Source of the DNA: Laedolimicola ammoniilytica
GTDB lineage: Bacteria > Bacillota > Clostridia > Lachnospirales > Lachnospiraceae
Length of the DNA stretch: 64,000 nucleotides
Direction of reading: 5' to 3'
NCBI RefSeq assembly: GCF_025567165.1
Contig: NZ_JAOQKC010000004.1
Span: forward strand, 124,001 to 188,000
The notes below the pieces were generated by a model. It worked only from the letters and a program-made list of their open reading frames with translations. It was not told the DNA's origin and did not search any database. The position numbers and the translations under genes were made by a program. This document shows, in pieces, positions 9,201-17,034 of the stretch; the first letter of the stretch is position 1; every line of letters starts with the position of its first letter.

Positions 9201-9414
9201 TCTGGATCTGATTCTGGGCCACAAGATCGACCTGGTTATCGACACGCCCTCCCAGGGTGTAGATCACAGCCACGACGGCTTTGTCATCCGTAGGAATGCC
9301 ATTGAGACAGGTGTTAATGTGCTGACAGCGATCGATACCGCCAAGGCTCTGGTAACCAGTCTGGAGAATACGGACGTGAAGACCTTAAGCCTCATTGATA
9401 TTGCAACGATTTAA
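6217..9414 (+). CDS. carB: carbamoyl-phosphate synthase large subunit
   Basis: CarB joins bicarbonate, ammonia and two ATP into carbamoyl phosphate. Both homologous ATP-grasp halves are present: GSGPIIIGQAAEFDYAG (about residue 14) and GSGPIRIGQGIEFDF (about residue 560), each with a YPVVLRPAY/YPVLVRPSY nucleotide loop and an IEVNPR metal site. The C-terminal MGS-like allosteric domain ends with RRNAIETGVNVLTAIDTAKAL. At 1065 residues it is full length. ATG overlaps the end of carA, so the subunits are translationally coupled. A terminator follows at 9441. Confidence 0.97.
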   Translation: MPKNPSIKKVLVIGSGPIIIGQAAEFDYAGTQACRSLKEEGIEVVLLNSNPATIMTDKDIADRVYIEPLTVEVVEQLILKEQPDSVLPTLGGQAGLNLAMELEERGFLKEHNVRLIGTTSETIKKAEDRLEFKSTMEKIGEPVAASEVVKDVEAGIAFANKIGYPVVLRPAYTLGGSGGGIAHNQVELEEILANGLRLSRVGEVLVERCIAGWKEIEYEVMRDGAGNCITVCNMENIDPVGVHTGDSIVVAPSQTLGDKEYQMLRTSALNIISELNITGGCNVQYALHPESFEYCVIEVNPRVSRSSALASKATGYPIAKVAAKIALGYTLDEIPNAITGQTKASFEPMLDYCVVKMPRLPFDKFISAKRTLTTQMKATGEVMAICNNFEGALMKAIRSLEQHVDSLMSYDFTNLSREEILDQLHVVDDRRIWLIAEAIRKGISYEEIHAITQIDLWFIDKIAILVEMEQALKSEPLTPELLKEAKRIEFPDNVIARLTGKTEEEIKELRYANGITAAYKMVDTCAAEFEASTPYYYSVFGSENEVVETKDRKKVLVLGSGPIRIGQGIEFDFCSVHCTWAFAKEGYETIIINNNPETVSTDFDIADKLYFEPLTPEDVESIVRLEKPDGAVVQFGGQTAIKLTEALMKMGVPILGTSAENVDAAEDRELFDEILEQCQIPRPKGHTVFTAEEAKKAANELGYPVLVRPSYVLGGQGMQIAINDKDVEEFIGIINRIAQEHPILVDKYLQGKEIEVDAVCDGEDILIPGIMEHIERAGIHSGDSISVYPAKSISDKVKATIEEYTKRLARSLHVIGLINIQFIAVGDEVYVIEVNPRSSRTVPYISKVTGIPIVPLATKVILGYKIKDLGYQPGLQPEADYYAVKMPVFSFEKIRGADISLGPEMKSTGECLGIAKTFNEALYKAFLGAGIRLPKHKNMIMTVRDEDKEEAVEIAKRFEALGYCIYATKGTARALMEADVSVRLTRKLEQESPNILDLILGHKIDLVIDTPSQGVDHSHDGFVIRRNAIETGVNVLTAIDTAKALVTSLENTDVKTLSLIDIATI

Positions 9415-9440
9415 GTGAGAATAGAGTGATAAAATAGTAG

Positions 9441-9471
9441 AAAGGACTTTCCGGGAAGGAGAGTCCTTTTT
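9441..9471 (+). terminator. carAB intrinsic terminator
   Basis: AAAGGACT (9441-9448) pairs with AGTCCTTT (9462-9469), followed by T residues. Confidence 0.8.
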
Positions 9472-9504
9472 GCAGCTGTGGGAAAAGTCCATAATCTCAA
9501 TTTA

Positions 9505-9522
9505 CTCCTCGAATTCGAGGAG
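9505..9522. promoter_or_regulatory. perfect 18-bp palindrome, possible operator
   Basis: CTCCTCGAATTCGAGGAG is a perfect palindrome in the carB-nnrD gap, about 80 bases upstream of the nnrD -35. With no loop it suits a dimeric protein better than an RNA hairpin. No known operator was recognised. Confidence 0.5.
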
Positions 9523-9599
9523 CTTAGGAAACAGGACACGAAGGAAGCTTAATCGTATGCGATTCGAGGCGGTTAAACAGAAGGAAAAGTACACAGAGG

Positions 9600-9628
9600 T
9601 TCACAGTCCGGAAAGTTTGTGCTACAAT
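9600..9628 (+). promoter_or_regulatory. nnrD promoter
   Basis: TTCACA (9600-9605), a 17-base spacer and TACAAT (9623-9628). The start would fall near 9635, 29 bases before the nnrD start codon. Confidence 0.6.
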
Positions 9629-9663
9629 GGATACAGATTTTTTCGGAAAAAGGCGGTGGGCGT

Positions 9664-10644
9664 ATGGAAAAGCAGATTTTTACAAAGGAACTGGCAGCAA
9701 AGCTTCTTCCGGTACGGAACCCGGACGGTCACAAGGGTGATTTTGGACGGGTCAGTATCACGGGCGGAAGTGTAGGCTTTACAGGCGCTCCGGTACTGGC
9801 AGCTTATGGCGCAGCCCGCAGTGGAAGCGGGTTGGTGTTCTTGGGGGTGCCCGAACCGGTATACCCTATCGTGGCGGGGCACTGTCTGGAAGTGATGCCG
9901 TCGCCGCTGCCTGCAGCCCGCGGGAAGATTTCCAAGGACGCTTTTTTCCCGATTCTGGAGCGGTTGAACAGCTGCGACGCCGGGCTTCTGGGGCCGGGAC
10001 TGGGACGCTCCCAGGAGTTGCCAAAGTTGATAAGTAAAATTCTGGAAGAAACAGAGACGCCGCTGATTCTGGACGCGGACGGGCTGTATGCCATTAAGGA
10101 TCGAAAGGATGTACTGCGGAAGCGGGCGGAAAAAGGATTGCTTACGATTCTGACGCCCCATGAGGGAGAATTTCACTATCTGGGCGGTGAACTGGCGGCT
10201 GGCCGGGAAACGGCGGCGCTGGATTTTGCAAAGGAATACGGCTGTATCCTGGTACTGAAGGGGCCGGGAACCGTGACCGCATTGCCGGACGGAAGCTGTT
10301 ATGTGAATCCTACCGGGAATAACGGGATGGCCAAGGGAGGCAGCGGGGACGTGCTGGGCGGCATGATTCTGGGGCTGCTGGGACAACTGGTGGCTGCGCA
10401 CAAAAATGACGGAAAGTACACAGGTAATTCTATACGGACAGAGGCAATAGAACAGGCACAGAAAGAAAGCTCATTTTTGAAAGAAACCGGACGTATGACA
10501 GCCCTGGCTGTTTATCTTCACGGCCTGGCCGGAGATCTGGCCCGGACAGAACTTGGCGAGTACGGTATGCTGCCCTCAGATCTGACTGCGCGGATCCCGG
10601 CGGCAATTCTGGAGCTTCAGAAGAATCAATTGCATCATTTTTAA
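9664..10644 (+). CDS. nnrD: ADP-dependent (S)-NAD(P)H-hydrate dehydratase
   Basis: NnrD repairs hydrated, inactive NAD(P)H back to NAD(P)H with ADP. It has the YjeF C-terminal/ribokinase-like fold: RNPDGHKGDFGRVSITGGS near residue 18, ILDADGLYAI, ILTPHEGEF, and the phosphate-binding GNNGMAKGGSGDVLGGMILG near residue 218. The epimerase NnrE, often fused to its N terminus, is absent here. Start ATG at 9664 was preferred to the in-frame 9619 because it matches family N termini. A hydrophilic insert of about 30 residues follows the GGSGD motif. Confidence 0.92.
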   Translation: MEKQIFTKELAAKLLPVRNPDGHKGDFGRVSITGGSVGFTGAPVLAAYGAARSGSGLVFLGVPEPVYPIVAGHCLEVMPSPLPAARGKISKDAFFPILERLNSCDAGLLGPGLGRSQELPKLISKILEETETPLILDADGLYAIKDRKDVLRKRAEKGLLTILTPHEGEFHYLGGELAAGRETAALDFAKEYGCILVLKGPGTVTALPDGSCYVNPTGNNGMAKGGSGDVLGGMILGLLGQLVAAHKNDGKYTGNSIRTEAIEQAQKESSFLKETGRMTALAVYLHGLAGDLARTELGEYGMLPSDLTARIPAAILELQKNQLHHF

Positions 10645-10700
10645 AGCGGGAAAAAGAAAGATATATATATAAAAATCAGACAGCAAAAGAGGAAAACATA

Positions 10701-11630
10701 ATGGTAGATATGAAAAGCCTGCTGACCATGCAGGGCATGATGTTTACGATGCTCCTTGTGGGCGTCTTTATCAGAAGAAAGGGAATCGTCACATCGGAGG
10801 GACGCAAGAGCCTGACCAATCTATTGGTCAACCTGATTCTCCCCTGCAATATTCTCTACGCCTTTTCCAAGTCGGACACTTCGGCTTTTCGCTCTATGAT
10901 CGTAGTCATTATCATGTCAGCCCTGATTCAGCTGACCTGGTATATCTTAAGTAAATTTTTATGGAAAAACATGGACAACAGCCGCCGCGGTATTATGCGC
11001 TACGCCTTCCAGTTTGCCAACTGCGGTTATCTGGGCAATCCGGTCATCGAGGGCCTGTACGGCGCGCCAGGACTGGTATACGCTTCCGTGTTCCTACTTC
11101 CGGTGCGGATATTCATGTGGAGCGTAGGGTTAGAATGTTTTCAGGAGGGTGTGGGCAGTTTTTCGAAAACCTTGAAGAGAACGATTACGCATCCCTGCGT
11201 ACTGGCGACCATCATCGGTGTGGTATGGATGTTTTTCCCCCAGGCGAAGCTGCCGGATTTCCTGCATAATACCATTTACGGCTTTAATCAGTGCCTGACA
11301 CCTATGACCATGCTGACCATTGGTTTTATCATGGGAGAGACCGACATGCGTCGGATCTTCTGTAGGGATCTGGGTGTTATCACGGTACTTCGTCTGGGTA
11401 TCCAGCCCCTTATCGTGCTGGGCGTCTGCTACCTGCTCCATCTGGAGCCTCTGGTGGCGGAGGTCATCACAGTTCTGGTCTCCATGCCGGTGGCCAATAC
11501 TACGGCGCTTCTGGCCTCCCAGCATGACTGCGACTATGGCTTTGCCAGCGGTCTGGTGGTGTTCACCACACTGGTGTCCATGGTGACGATTCCCATTTAC
11601 GGAATGCTGGTAGGTGTCGTGTTTGCGTAA
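10701..11630 (+). CDS. AEC family transporter (auxin efflux carrier-like)
   Basis: This is a membrane carrier of the AEC/bile-acid-arsenite-like superfamily that exports small organic acids or amino acids. The 309-residue protein has about ten hydrophobic segments. The internal repeat signatures NLLVNLILPCNILYAF near residue 40 and FANCGYLGNPVIEG near residue 112 are typical, as is the C-terminal SMPVANTTALLASQHDCDYG. ATG follows AGAGGAAAACATA. It stands alone between nnrD and a terminator, and its substrate is not evident. Confidence 0.85.
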   Translation: MVDMKSLLTMQGMMFTMLLVGVFIRRKGIVTSEGRKSLTNLLVNLILPCNILYAFSKSDTSAFRSMIVVIIMSALIQLTWYILSKFLWKNMDNSRRGIMRYAFQFANCGYLGNPVIEGLYGAPGLVYASVFLLPVRIFMWSVGLECFQEGVGSFSKTLKRTITHPCVLATIIGVVWMFFPQAKLPDFLHNTIYGFNQCLTPMTMLTIGFIMGETDMRRIFCRDLGVITVLRLGIQPLIVLGVCYLLHLEPLVAEVITVLVSMPVANTTALLASQHDCDYGFASGLVVFTTLVSMVTIPIYGMLVGVVFA

Positions 11631-11670
11631 AATCAGATTTATCTGAGAAATATCTTAGAAATGGCGGGAA

Positions 11671-11705
11671 AACGCTTCGGCAGTACTTGTCGGAGCGCTT
11701 TTTTT
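11671..11705 (+). terminator. terminator after AEC transporter
   Basis: CGCTTCGGCA pairs with TGTCGGAGCG (two G-U pairs) and is followed by seven or more T residues. Confidence 0.8.
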
Positions 11706-11728
11706 ATGCTATCCTAGTATAGAGTGTG

Positions 11729-11757
11729 GGCACTTGTCGGACGAGTGCCTGTTTTGT
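11729..11757 (+). promoter_or_regulatory. hairpin in the prmA leader
   Basis: GGCACTTG (11729-11736) pairs with CGAGTGCC (11742-11749) around TCGGA, one G-U pair included, and is followed by TGTTTTGTTGT. It could be a weak attenuator. A TAGTAT at 11715 is a possible -10 without a convincing -35. Confidence 0.4.
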
Positions 11758-11788
11758 TGTGACCTAAAAGATATGAGAGGTGCATTTT

Positions 11789-12748
11789 ATGAAATGGAAT
11801 AAATACACATTGAAGACCCGGACGGAGGCAGAGGATCTCATCAGCAGTATGATGCAGGATGTGGGCATCGAGGGAATCGAGATCGAGGACAAGGTTCCCC
11901 TGTCCCAGAGAGAAAAGGAGCAGATGTTTGTGGACATTCTGCCGGAGGGACCGGCGGACGACGGCGTGGCCTATATCAGCTTTTATCTGGAGCCGGATGC
12001 GGATCAGGAGGAAATGCTGGAGCGGGTGCGCGAGGGTTTAAAGGAAATCGCGGGCTGGGGCGTGGAGATCGGAGAAGCTACGATTCAGGCCTCTGAAACC
12101 GAGGATAAGGACTGGATCAACAACTGGAAGGAGTTCTTCCATCAGTTTTACGTGGACGATATCCTGATCAAGCCCTCCTGGGAAGAGGTGAAGCCGGAGG
12201 ATCGGGAAAAGCTTCTGATTCAGATTGATCCGGGAACCGCCTTCGGAACCGGTATGCATGAGACGACACAGCTGTGTATCCGCCAGCTTCGCAAGTTTCT
12301 GACGCCGGAGACGGAGCTTCTGGACGTGGGAACCGGCAGCGGTATCCTGTCCATCATCAGTCTGAAGCTGGGAGCGAAGCACGCGGTAGGAACCGATCTG
12401 GATCCCTGCGCGGTAGAGGCTGTAAGGGAAAATATGGAAGTGAATGGCATCGACCCGGCTTCCTTTGAAATGATGATTGGCAATATTATCACAGAGAAAG
12501 AGATTCAGGAACGGGTTGGCTATGGATGCTATGATATCGTAGTGGCGAACATTCTGGCGGAGGTGCTGGTGCCGTTGACGCCGGTGATTCTGTCCCAGCT
12601 GAAGCCGGGCGGCGTCTATATTACATCCGGTATCATTGACGATAAGGAAGACCTGGTGGTGGAGACCGTGAAGAAATGTGGCCTGACCGTACTGGAGGTC
12701 ACCCATCAGGGCGAGTGGGTCAGCGTAACGGCCCGTAAGGAGCAGTAG
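11789..12748 (+). CDS. prmA: ribosomal protein L11 methyltransferase
   Basis: PrmA trimethylates lysines and the N terminus of ribosomal protein L11 using S-adenosylmethionine. The SAM-binding domain shows DPGTAFGTGMHETTQLC near residue 150, LLDVGTGSGILSI near residue 176, and the substrate motif VVANILAEVL. The 319-residue length fits. I chose ATG at 11789, with AGAGG eight bases upstream, over an in-frame GTG at 11780 that lies in the ribosome site. rsmE begins one base after its stop, so both rRNA/ribosome methylases form an operon. Confidence 0.94.
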   Translation: MKWNKYTLKTRTEAEDLISSMMQDVGIEGIEIEDKVPLSQREKEQMFVDILPEGPADDGVAYISFYLEPDADQEEMLERVREGLKEIAGWGVEIGEATIQASETEDKDWINNWKEFFHQFYVDDILIKPSWEEVKPEDREKLLIQIDPGTAFGTGMHETTQLCIRQLRKFLTPETELLDVGTGSGILSIISLKLGAKHAVGTDLDPCAVEAVRENMEVNGIDPASFEMMIGNIITEKEIQERVGYGCYDIVVANILAEVLVPLTPVILSQLKPGGVYITSGIIDDKEDLVVETVKKCGLTVLEVTHQGEWVSVTARKEQ

Positions 12749-12749
12749 G

Positions 12750-13487
12750 ATGCATCGTTTTTTTGCGGAACCCGGTCAGATCGGGGAAAAGGAAATCGTA
12801 ATCACTGGAGCAGATGTGAACCATATCCGGAATGTCCTTCGTATGCGGGCAGACGAGGAAGTGCTGATCGCTGACGGCCAAGGCGCAGAGTACCGCTGTA
12901 AGCTTACCGATCTTGGTGAAAATGAGGTGCGCGCCCAGATTCTCTGGAAGCTTGACGGCAATGCGGAGCTTGCCTCGGCCATTACCCTGTTTCAGGGGCT
13001 GCCGAAAAGCGATAAGATGGATCTCATCGTCCAGAAATGCGTGGAGCTGGGAGTGGACCGGATTGTTCCGGTATCCACGAAGCGTGCTGTGGTGAAGCTG
13101 GACGCAAAAAAGGAGCAGACACGGCTGAAGCGCTGGAATACCATCTCGGAGAGCGCGGCCAAGCAGTCCGGCCGTGGTGTGATCCCCGAGGTCAGCGGCG
13201 TCATGTCCTTTGGGAAGGCCCTGGAGGAGGCAAAGAAGCTGGATGTGCTTCTGATCCCTTATGAGCGGGCTGAGCATATGGCCGAAACCAGGCGGGTTAT
13301 GGGTGAAATCAGACCCGGCCAGTCCGTAGGTATTTTCATCGGCCCGGAGGGCGGCTTTGAAGAAAGCGAAGTAGAGGAAGCAGTGGCAGCAGGAGCGAAG
13401 GCTATTACGCTGGGAAAGCGAATTCTGCGGACTGAGACGGCAGGGCTGGCGGTGATGGCCATGCTGAGTTACCTGCTGGAAGAATAG
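12750..13487 (+). CDS. rsmE: 16S rRNA (uracil-1498-N3)-methyltransferase
   Basis: RsmE methylates U1498 of 16S rRNA in the assembled small subunit. The SPOUT-fold knot is visible as GIFIGPEGGFEESE near residue 190 and TLGKRILRTETAGLAV near residue 222. The N-terminal PUA-like domain begins MHRFF. Length 245 residues is usual. It starts directly after prmA, a pairing widely conserved in Firmicutes. Confidence 0.94.
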   Translation: MHRFFAEPGQIGEKEIVITGADVNHIRNVLRMRADEEVLIADGQGAEYRCKLTDLGENEVRAQILWKLDGNAELASAITLFQGLPKSDKMDLIVQKCVELGVDRIVPVSTKRAVVKLDAKKEQTRLKRWNTISESAAKQSGRGVIPEVSGVMSFGKALEEAKKLDVLLIPYERAEHMAETRRVMGEIRPGQSVGIFIGPEGGFEESEVEEAVAAGAKAITLGKRILRTETAGLAVMAMLSYLLEE

Positions 13488-13527
13488 AAATATAAGTTCA
13501 TAGTTGTTATCTTGTAGGAGGATTTAT

Positions 13528-13644
13528 ATAGCTGGGTTAGAGGATAATCTTTACAGAGCTAAAGATATGTATGATGCGTTTGAGATAAAAGCTATGAATA
13601 TAGAAAATAAAAAAGAGGAATATCATGGAAGTTTATTTAGATAA
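13528..13644 (+). other. possible 38-codon leader ORF with ATA start
   Basis: An open frame of 38 codons (IAGLEDNLYRAKDMYDAFEI at its start) follows a perfect AGGAGG (13516-13521) by six bases, but the codon at the start position is ATA. It is AT-rich relative to neighbours and ends 20 bases inside the next gene. It may be a small gene with a rare start, a coupling leader, or a dead remnant whose ATG has mutated. Confidence 0.3.
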
Positions 13645-14779
13645 TTCAGCCACCACCCGCTGCTTCCCGGAGGCAGCGAAGCTGATGTACAAGGTTCTGA
13701 CCGAGGACTACGGCAACCCGTCCTCCTTACATCAGAAGGGTATGGACGCGGAGAAATACGTCCGTGAGGCGAAAGAAATCATTGCGAAGAATCTGAAGGT
13801 GGAGCCCAAGGAGATCTATTTTACCTCCGGCGGGACAGAGAGCGATAACCTGGCGCTCATGGGCGCGGCCCATGCCAATCAGCGGGCAGGAAAGCACCTG
13901 ATTACCACCCGGATTGAGCACCCGGCTATTTTGAATACCATGAAGGAGCTGGAAAAGCAGGGCTTTCAGGTAACCTACCTGCCGGTAGACGGACAGGGAC
14001 GGGTGCAGATCGCGGATCTGGAAGAGGCGCTGACGGACGAGACCATTCTGGTGTCTGTCATGTATGTGAACAATGAGATTGGCGCGGTACAGCCCATCGA
14101 GGAGATAGGAAGGCTTCTGAAAAACCGGGAGAAACCCGTTTTGTTCCATGTGGATGCGGTGCAGGGCTACGGAAAGTTCCGGATTCTGCCGAAAAAGCTG
14201 GGTATTGACATGCTGAGTGTCAGCGGTCATAAGATTCATGGGCCCAAGGGCATGGGAATTCTGTATGTAGACGAGCATGTGAAGATTCATCCGATTCTTT
14301 TCGGAGGCGGCCAGCAGAGAGACTTACGCTCCGGTACGGAAAATGTGCCGGGTATCGCAGGGCTGGGCGAGGCCGTAAAAGAGATTTATACAGATTTCAA
14401 CGAGAAGATGGAGCGGCTGTATGGGCTCCGGGAATACTTTGTCGAAGAGATCGAAAAGATAGAGGGAACCATTGTAAACGGACCGGAGGGCAGAGAGGGC
14501 GCGCCCCATATTGTCAGCGTCAGCTTTGCGGGAGTACGAAGCGAGGTGCTGCTTCATTCTCTGGAGGATAAGGGCATTTACGTGTCCTCCGGATCTGCCT
14601 GCGCTTCCAATCACCCGGCGGTCAGTGAGACATTGAAGGCCATTCACGTAAAGAAGGAGCTTCTGGACTCCACCATCCGGTTCAGCTTCAGTGAATTTAC
14701 GACAAAAGAGGAGCTGGATTACACACTGGAGGCGCTTCGGGCCCTACTTCCGATGCTGCGCCGGTTTACGAGAAGATAG
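13625..14779 (+). CDS. cysteine desulfurase supplying ThiI
   Basis: A PLP enzyme of the NifS/IscS type that takes sulfur from cysteine as an enzyme-bound persulfide. The PLP lysine is in SGHKIHGPKGMG (near residue 200), the pyridoxal-binding DAVQGYGK precedes it, and the active cysteine lies in SSGSACASNHP near residue 325. Other PLP contacts are TSGGTESDNLAL and RSGTENVPGI. It has 384 residues. The next gene is thiI, 13 bases downstream, the arrangement of Bacillus nifZ-thiI, so the likely role is sulfur donation for tRNA 4-thiouridine. Confidence 0.92.
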   Translation: MEVYLDNSATTRCFPEAAKLMYKVLTEDYGNPSSLHQKGMDAEKYVREAKEIIAKNLKVEPKEIYFTSGGTESDNLALMGAAHANQRAGKHLITTRIEHPAILNTMKELEKQGFQVTYLPVDGQGRVQIADLEEALTDETILVSVMYVNNEIGAVQPIEEIGRLLKNREKPVLFHVDAVQGYGKFRILPKKLGIDMLSVSGHKIHGPKGMGILYVDEHVKIHPILFGGGQQRDLRSGTENVPGIAGLGEAVKEIYTDFNEKMERLYGLREYFVEEIEKIEGTIVNGPEGREGAPHIVSVSFAGVRSEVLLHSLEDKGIYVSSGSACASNHPAVSETLKAIHVKKELLDSTIRFSFSEFTTKEELDYTLEALRALLPMLRRFTRR

Positions 14780-14792
14780 AAAGGGGAACAAC

Positions 14793-15977
14793 ATGTTTTT
14801 TCACGCATTTTTGATTAAATACGGAGAAATCGGGATCAAGGGAAAGAACCGGTATCTCTTTGAGGACGCGCTGGTAGCGCAGATCCGCCATGCCCTGAAG
14901 CATGTGGAGGGCACGTTTAAAGTAACCAAGGATCAGGGACGTATCTATGTCCACACCGAGGGCGAGTACGATTACGACGACGCGGTGGCAGCCATGCGCC
15001 GGGTATTCGGTATCGTGGGCATCTGCCCGGTGGTGATTCTGGAGGACGAAGGCTTTGAGAAGCTGGGCGACGATGTGGTGGCTTACTTAAAGGCCCGCTA
15101 CGGCGAGAATTGTGAGAAAACCTTTAAAGTACAGGCCCGCCGCGCCCGCAAGACTTATCCGAAGGCTTCCATGGAGATGAACGCGGAGCTGGGAGGCCGG
15201 ATTCTGGATGCGTTTCCGGGTATGCGCGTAGATGTGCATGAGCCGGAGCTGATGATTCATGTGGAAGTGCGGGAGCATATTTATCTGTACTCTGACATTA
15301 TCCCGGGTCCGGGCGGTATGCCCATCGGCACCAACGGAAAATCCATGCTGCTTTTATCCGGTGGTATTGACAGCCCGGTGGCAGGCTACATGGTAGCTAA
15401 GCGCGGCGTCAAGATTGACGCGGTATATTTCCATGCGCCGCCCTACACCAGCGAGCGCGCAAAGCAGAAGGTGGTAGATCTGGCGGCGAAGGTGGCCCGT
15501 TATACCGGCCCCATTTACCTGTATGTGGTAAACTTTACGGAGATTCAGTTATATATCTATGAGAAATGTCCTCACGACGAACTGACGATTATCATGCGCC
15601 GTTATATGATGCGGATCGCAGAGCGGATCGCGGAGAAGACAGGGTCTCTCGGCCTGATTACCGGCGAGAGTATCGGCCAGGTAGCCAGCCAGACCGTACA
15701 CAGCCTGGCAGCTACCAACGAGGTCTGCACTATGCCGGTATTCCGTCCGCTGATTGCGTACGATAAGGAAGATATCGTAACGATTTCCAAGCAGATTGAT
15801 ACTTATGAGACGTCGATTCAGCCCTTTGAGGACTGCTGTACGATATTTGTTGCCAAGCATCCGGTGACCAAGCCGAACATCAATGTGATCAAGCGCTCCG
15901 AACAGAAGCTGATGGAGCAGATCGATGAGATGGTGGATAAGGCCATCGAGACGGCGGAACTGATTGTGGTAGGTTAA
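14793..15977 (+). CDS. thiI: tRNA 4-thiouridine synthetase (sulfurtransferase)
   Basis: ThiI adenylates U8 of tRNA and inserts sulfur to give s4U, and can also feed thiamine thiazole synthesis. It has an N-terminal ferredoxin-like/THUMP region (IKYGEIGIKGKNR at the start) and a PP-loop LLLSGGIDSPVAGYMVAKRG near residue 185. The C-terminal rhodanese domain of enterobacterial ThiI is absent, as usual in Firmicutes at 394 residues. ATG at 14793 follows AAAGGGGAAC. The longer in-frame extension overlaps the desulfurase and is rejected. Confidence 0.94.
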   Translation: MFFHAFLIKYGEIGIKGKNRYLFEDALVAQIRHALKHVEGTFKVTKDQGRIYVHTEGEYDYDDAVAAMRRVFGIVGICPVVILEDEGFEKLGDDVVAYLKARYGENCEKTFKVQARRARKTYPKASMEMNAELGGRILDAFPGMRVDVHEPELMIHVEVREHIYLYSDIIPGPGGMPIGTNGKSMLLLSGGIDSPVAGYMVAKRGVKIDAVYFHAPPYTSERAKQKVVDLAAKVARYTGPIYLYVVNFTEIQLYIYEKCPHDELTIIMRRYMMRIAERIAEKTGSLGLITGESIGQVASQTVHSLAATNEVCTMPVFRPLIAYDKEDIVTISKQIDTYETSIQPFEDCCTIFVAKHPVTKPNINVIKRSEQKLMEQIDEMVDKAIETAELIVVG

Positions 15978-16051
15978 AGGGTATAAAGAAACCATACGAG
16001 CCGGCTGGGACAATATTGATTATTATCAGGAAAACAAAGGAGATTAATCAC

Positions 16052-16342
16052 ATGGGAGTAAATTCAATTGACGCTGAAGACGATCAGTTCGCATACCGTT
16101 ATGATACCCAGCTTCTGATTGAGCGCAGGGATCAGGACCTGGACGAGGATGAAATTTCCGATTACATCACCGAGCATTTTGAGGGCAACAGCCTGATTGC
16201 GGCGGGAGACGAGGATCTGGTGAAGATTCATTTCCATACCAATGAGCCCTGGAAAATTCTGGAATACTGCAATTCCATAGGAGAAATTTTCGATATTGTG
16301 GTGGAGGATATGATCCGCCAGACTAACGGGCTGCACGGCTAA
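16052..16342 (+). CDS. stand-alone FakA middle-domain-like protein
   Basis: The 96-residue protein resembles only the middle segment of the fatty-acid/DAK-type kinase FakA (YloV). There the sequence runs YGYCTEF, an acidic loop, then GDSLVVVGD and HVHTDEP. Here I see FAYRYDTQLLIE, an Asp/Glu-rich loop, EGNSLIAAGDEDLVKIHFHT and GEIFDIVVEDM. The DhaL kinase and DegV-like domains are missing. ATG at 16052 follows AAAGGAG by nine bases, so it is expressed as a short protein. The function is unknown. It might bind a DegV-like partner. Confidence 0.6.
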   Translation: MGVNSIDAEDDQFAYRYDTQLLIERRDQDLDEDEISDYITEHFEGNSLIAAGDEDLVKIHFHTNEPWKILEYCNSIGEIFDIVVEDMIRQTNGLHG

Positions 16343-16373
16343 AAGTGGCAATGACAGAAAGAGGGTGTCGCAG

Positions 16374-16643
16374 ATGACCGCAGAAGAAGTAATACAGGAA
16401 GCAGCAAAGCTTTGCAGAAGCTTTCATGCCCAAAGAGTGATTTTATATGGATCCAGGGCAAAGCATACGGAACGGGAGAGAAGCGACATTGACATTGCCG
16501 TGACAGGAGTGGAAAAATTTGAACTGTTGGCAGAAAAAATAGAGGAGCTTCCAACTCTTTACAGTGTGGACCTGTTGAATCTGGATACCTGTAAAAATCA
16601 GTTGTTATTGGAGGATATCAGGCAATATGGACGAGAAATTTAA
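16374..16643 (+). CDS. MNT-type nucleotidyltransferase (antitoxin-like)
   Basis: A minimal nucleotidyltransferase domain with the GSRAKHTERERSDIDIAV motif at about residues 25-42, carrying the two aspartates that bind metal. In HEPN/MNT modules this partner AMPylates and neutralises the HEPN RNase. ATG at 16374 follows GAGGG. The alternative GTG at 16365 overlaps the ribosome site. The gene overlaps the following HEPN gene by 17 bases, which is normal for the pair. Confidence 0.8.
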   Translation: MTAEEVIQEAAKLCRSFHAQRVILYGSRAKHTERERSDIDIAVTGVEKFELLAEKIEELPTLYSVDLLNLDTCKNQLLLEDIRQYGREI

Positions 16644-17034
16644 AAGACGGTTCACATCATTTTGTAACTCACTGGATGCGCTGGCGGAGGCAAAACAGAG
16701 GGATCTTTCCGATTCCTTTGTTTTAAGCGGTACCAGCGCCAAATTCAGTATTACCTTTGATTTGGCATGGAAGGTTATGAAGGATATCCTGGTGCAACAC
16801 TATGCGATTACCGGTTTTGTGGCAGGATCGCCGCGAGAGGTGCTTCGGGAGGCTTTCAAGGCGAATCTGATTTCTGATGACGCCTGGATGGAAATGCTGA
16901 AGGTGAGAAATGAGCTGATGCATGATTATGACTGCGAAATTGTGAAGGAACATTGTAGTACGATAGTGGAAACCTATATTGATTTGTTTTACGAGTTTGA
17001 AGAAACCGTAAAAAGATTGCCGGTTGCGCGATAG
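16627..17034 (+). CDS. HEPN domain protein (HI0074-like, toxin-like)
   Basis: This is the nucleotidyltransferase substrate-binding/HEPN protein that pairs with the preceding MNT gene. It is a helical bundle of 135 residues with FDLAWKVMKDILVQH and VRNELMHDYDCE. The R-N-x-L-x-H-D-Y string is the RX4-6H-like motif of HEPN RNases. Together the two form a type VII-like toxin-antitoxin module. Whether the toxin is active cannot be told. The module lies directly upstream of the gene interrupted by the mobile element. Confidence 0.78.
   Translation: MDEKFKRRFTSFCNSLDALAEAKQRDLSDSFVLSGTSAKFSITFDLAWKVMKDILVQHYAITGFVAGSPREVLREAFKANLISDDAWMEMLKVRNELMHDYDCEIVKEHCSTIVETYIDLFYEFEETVKRLPVAR

Noticed and set aside
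6538..9273. Several long minus-strand frames within carB
   Set aside because: They are mirror frames of a 1065-residue conserved enzyme and lack domains.
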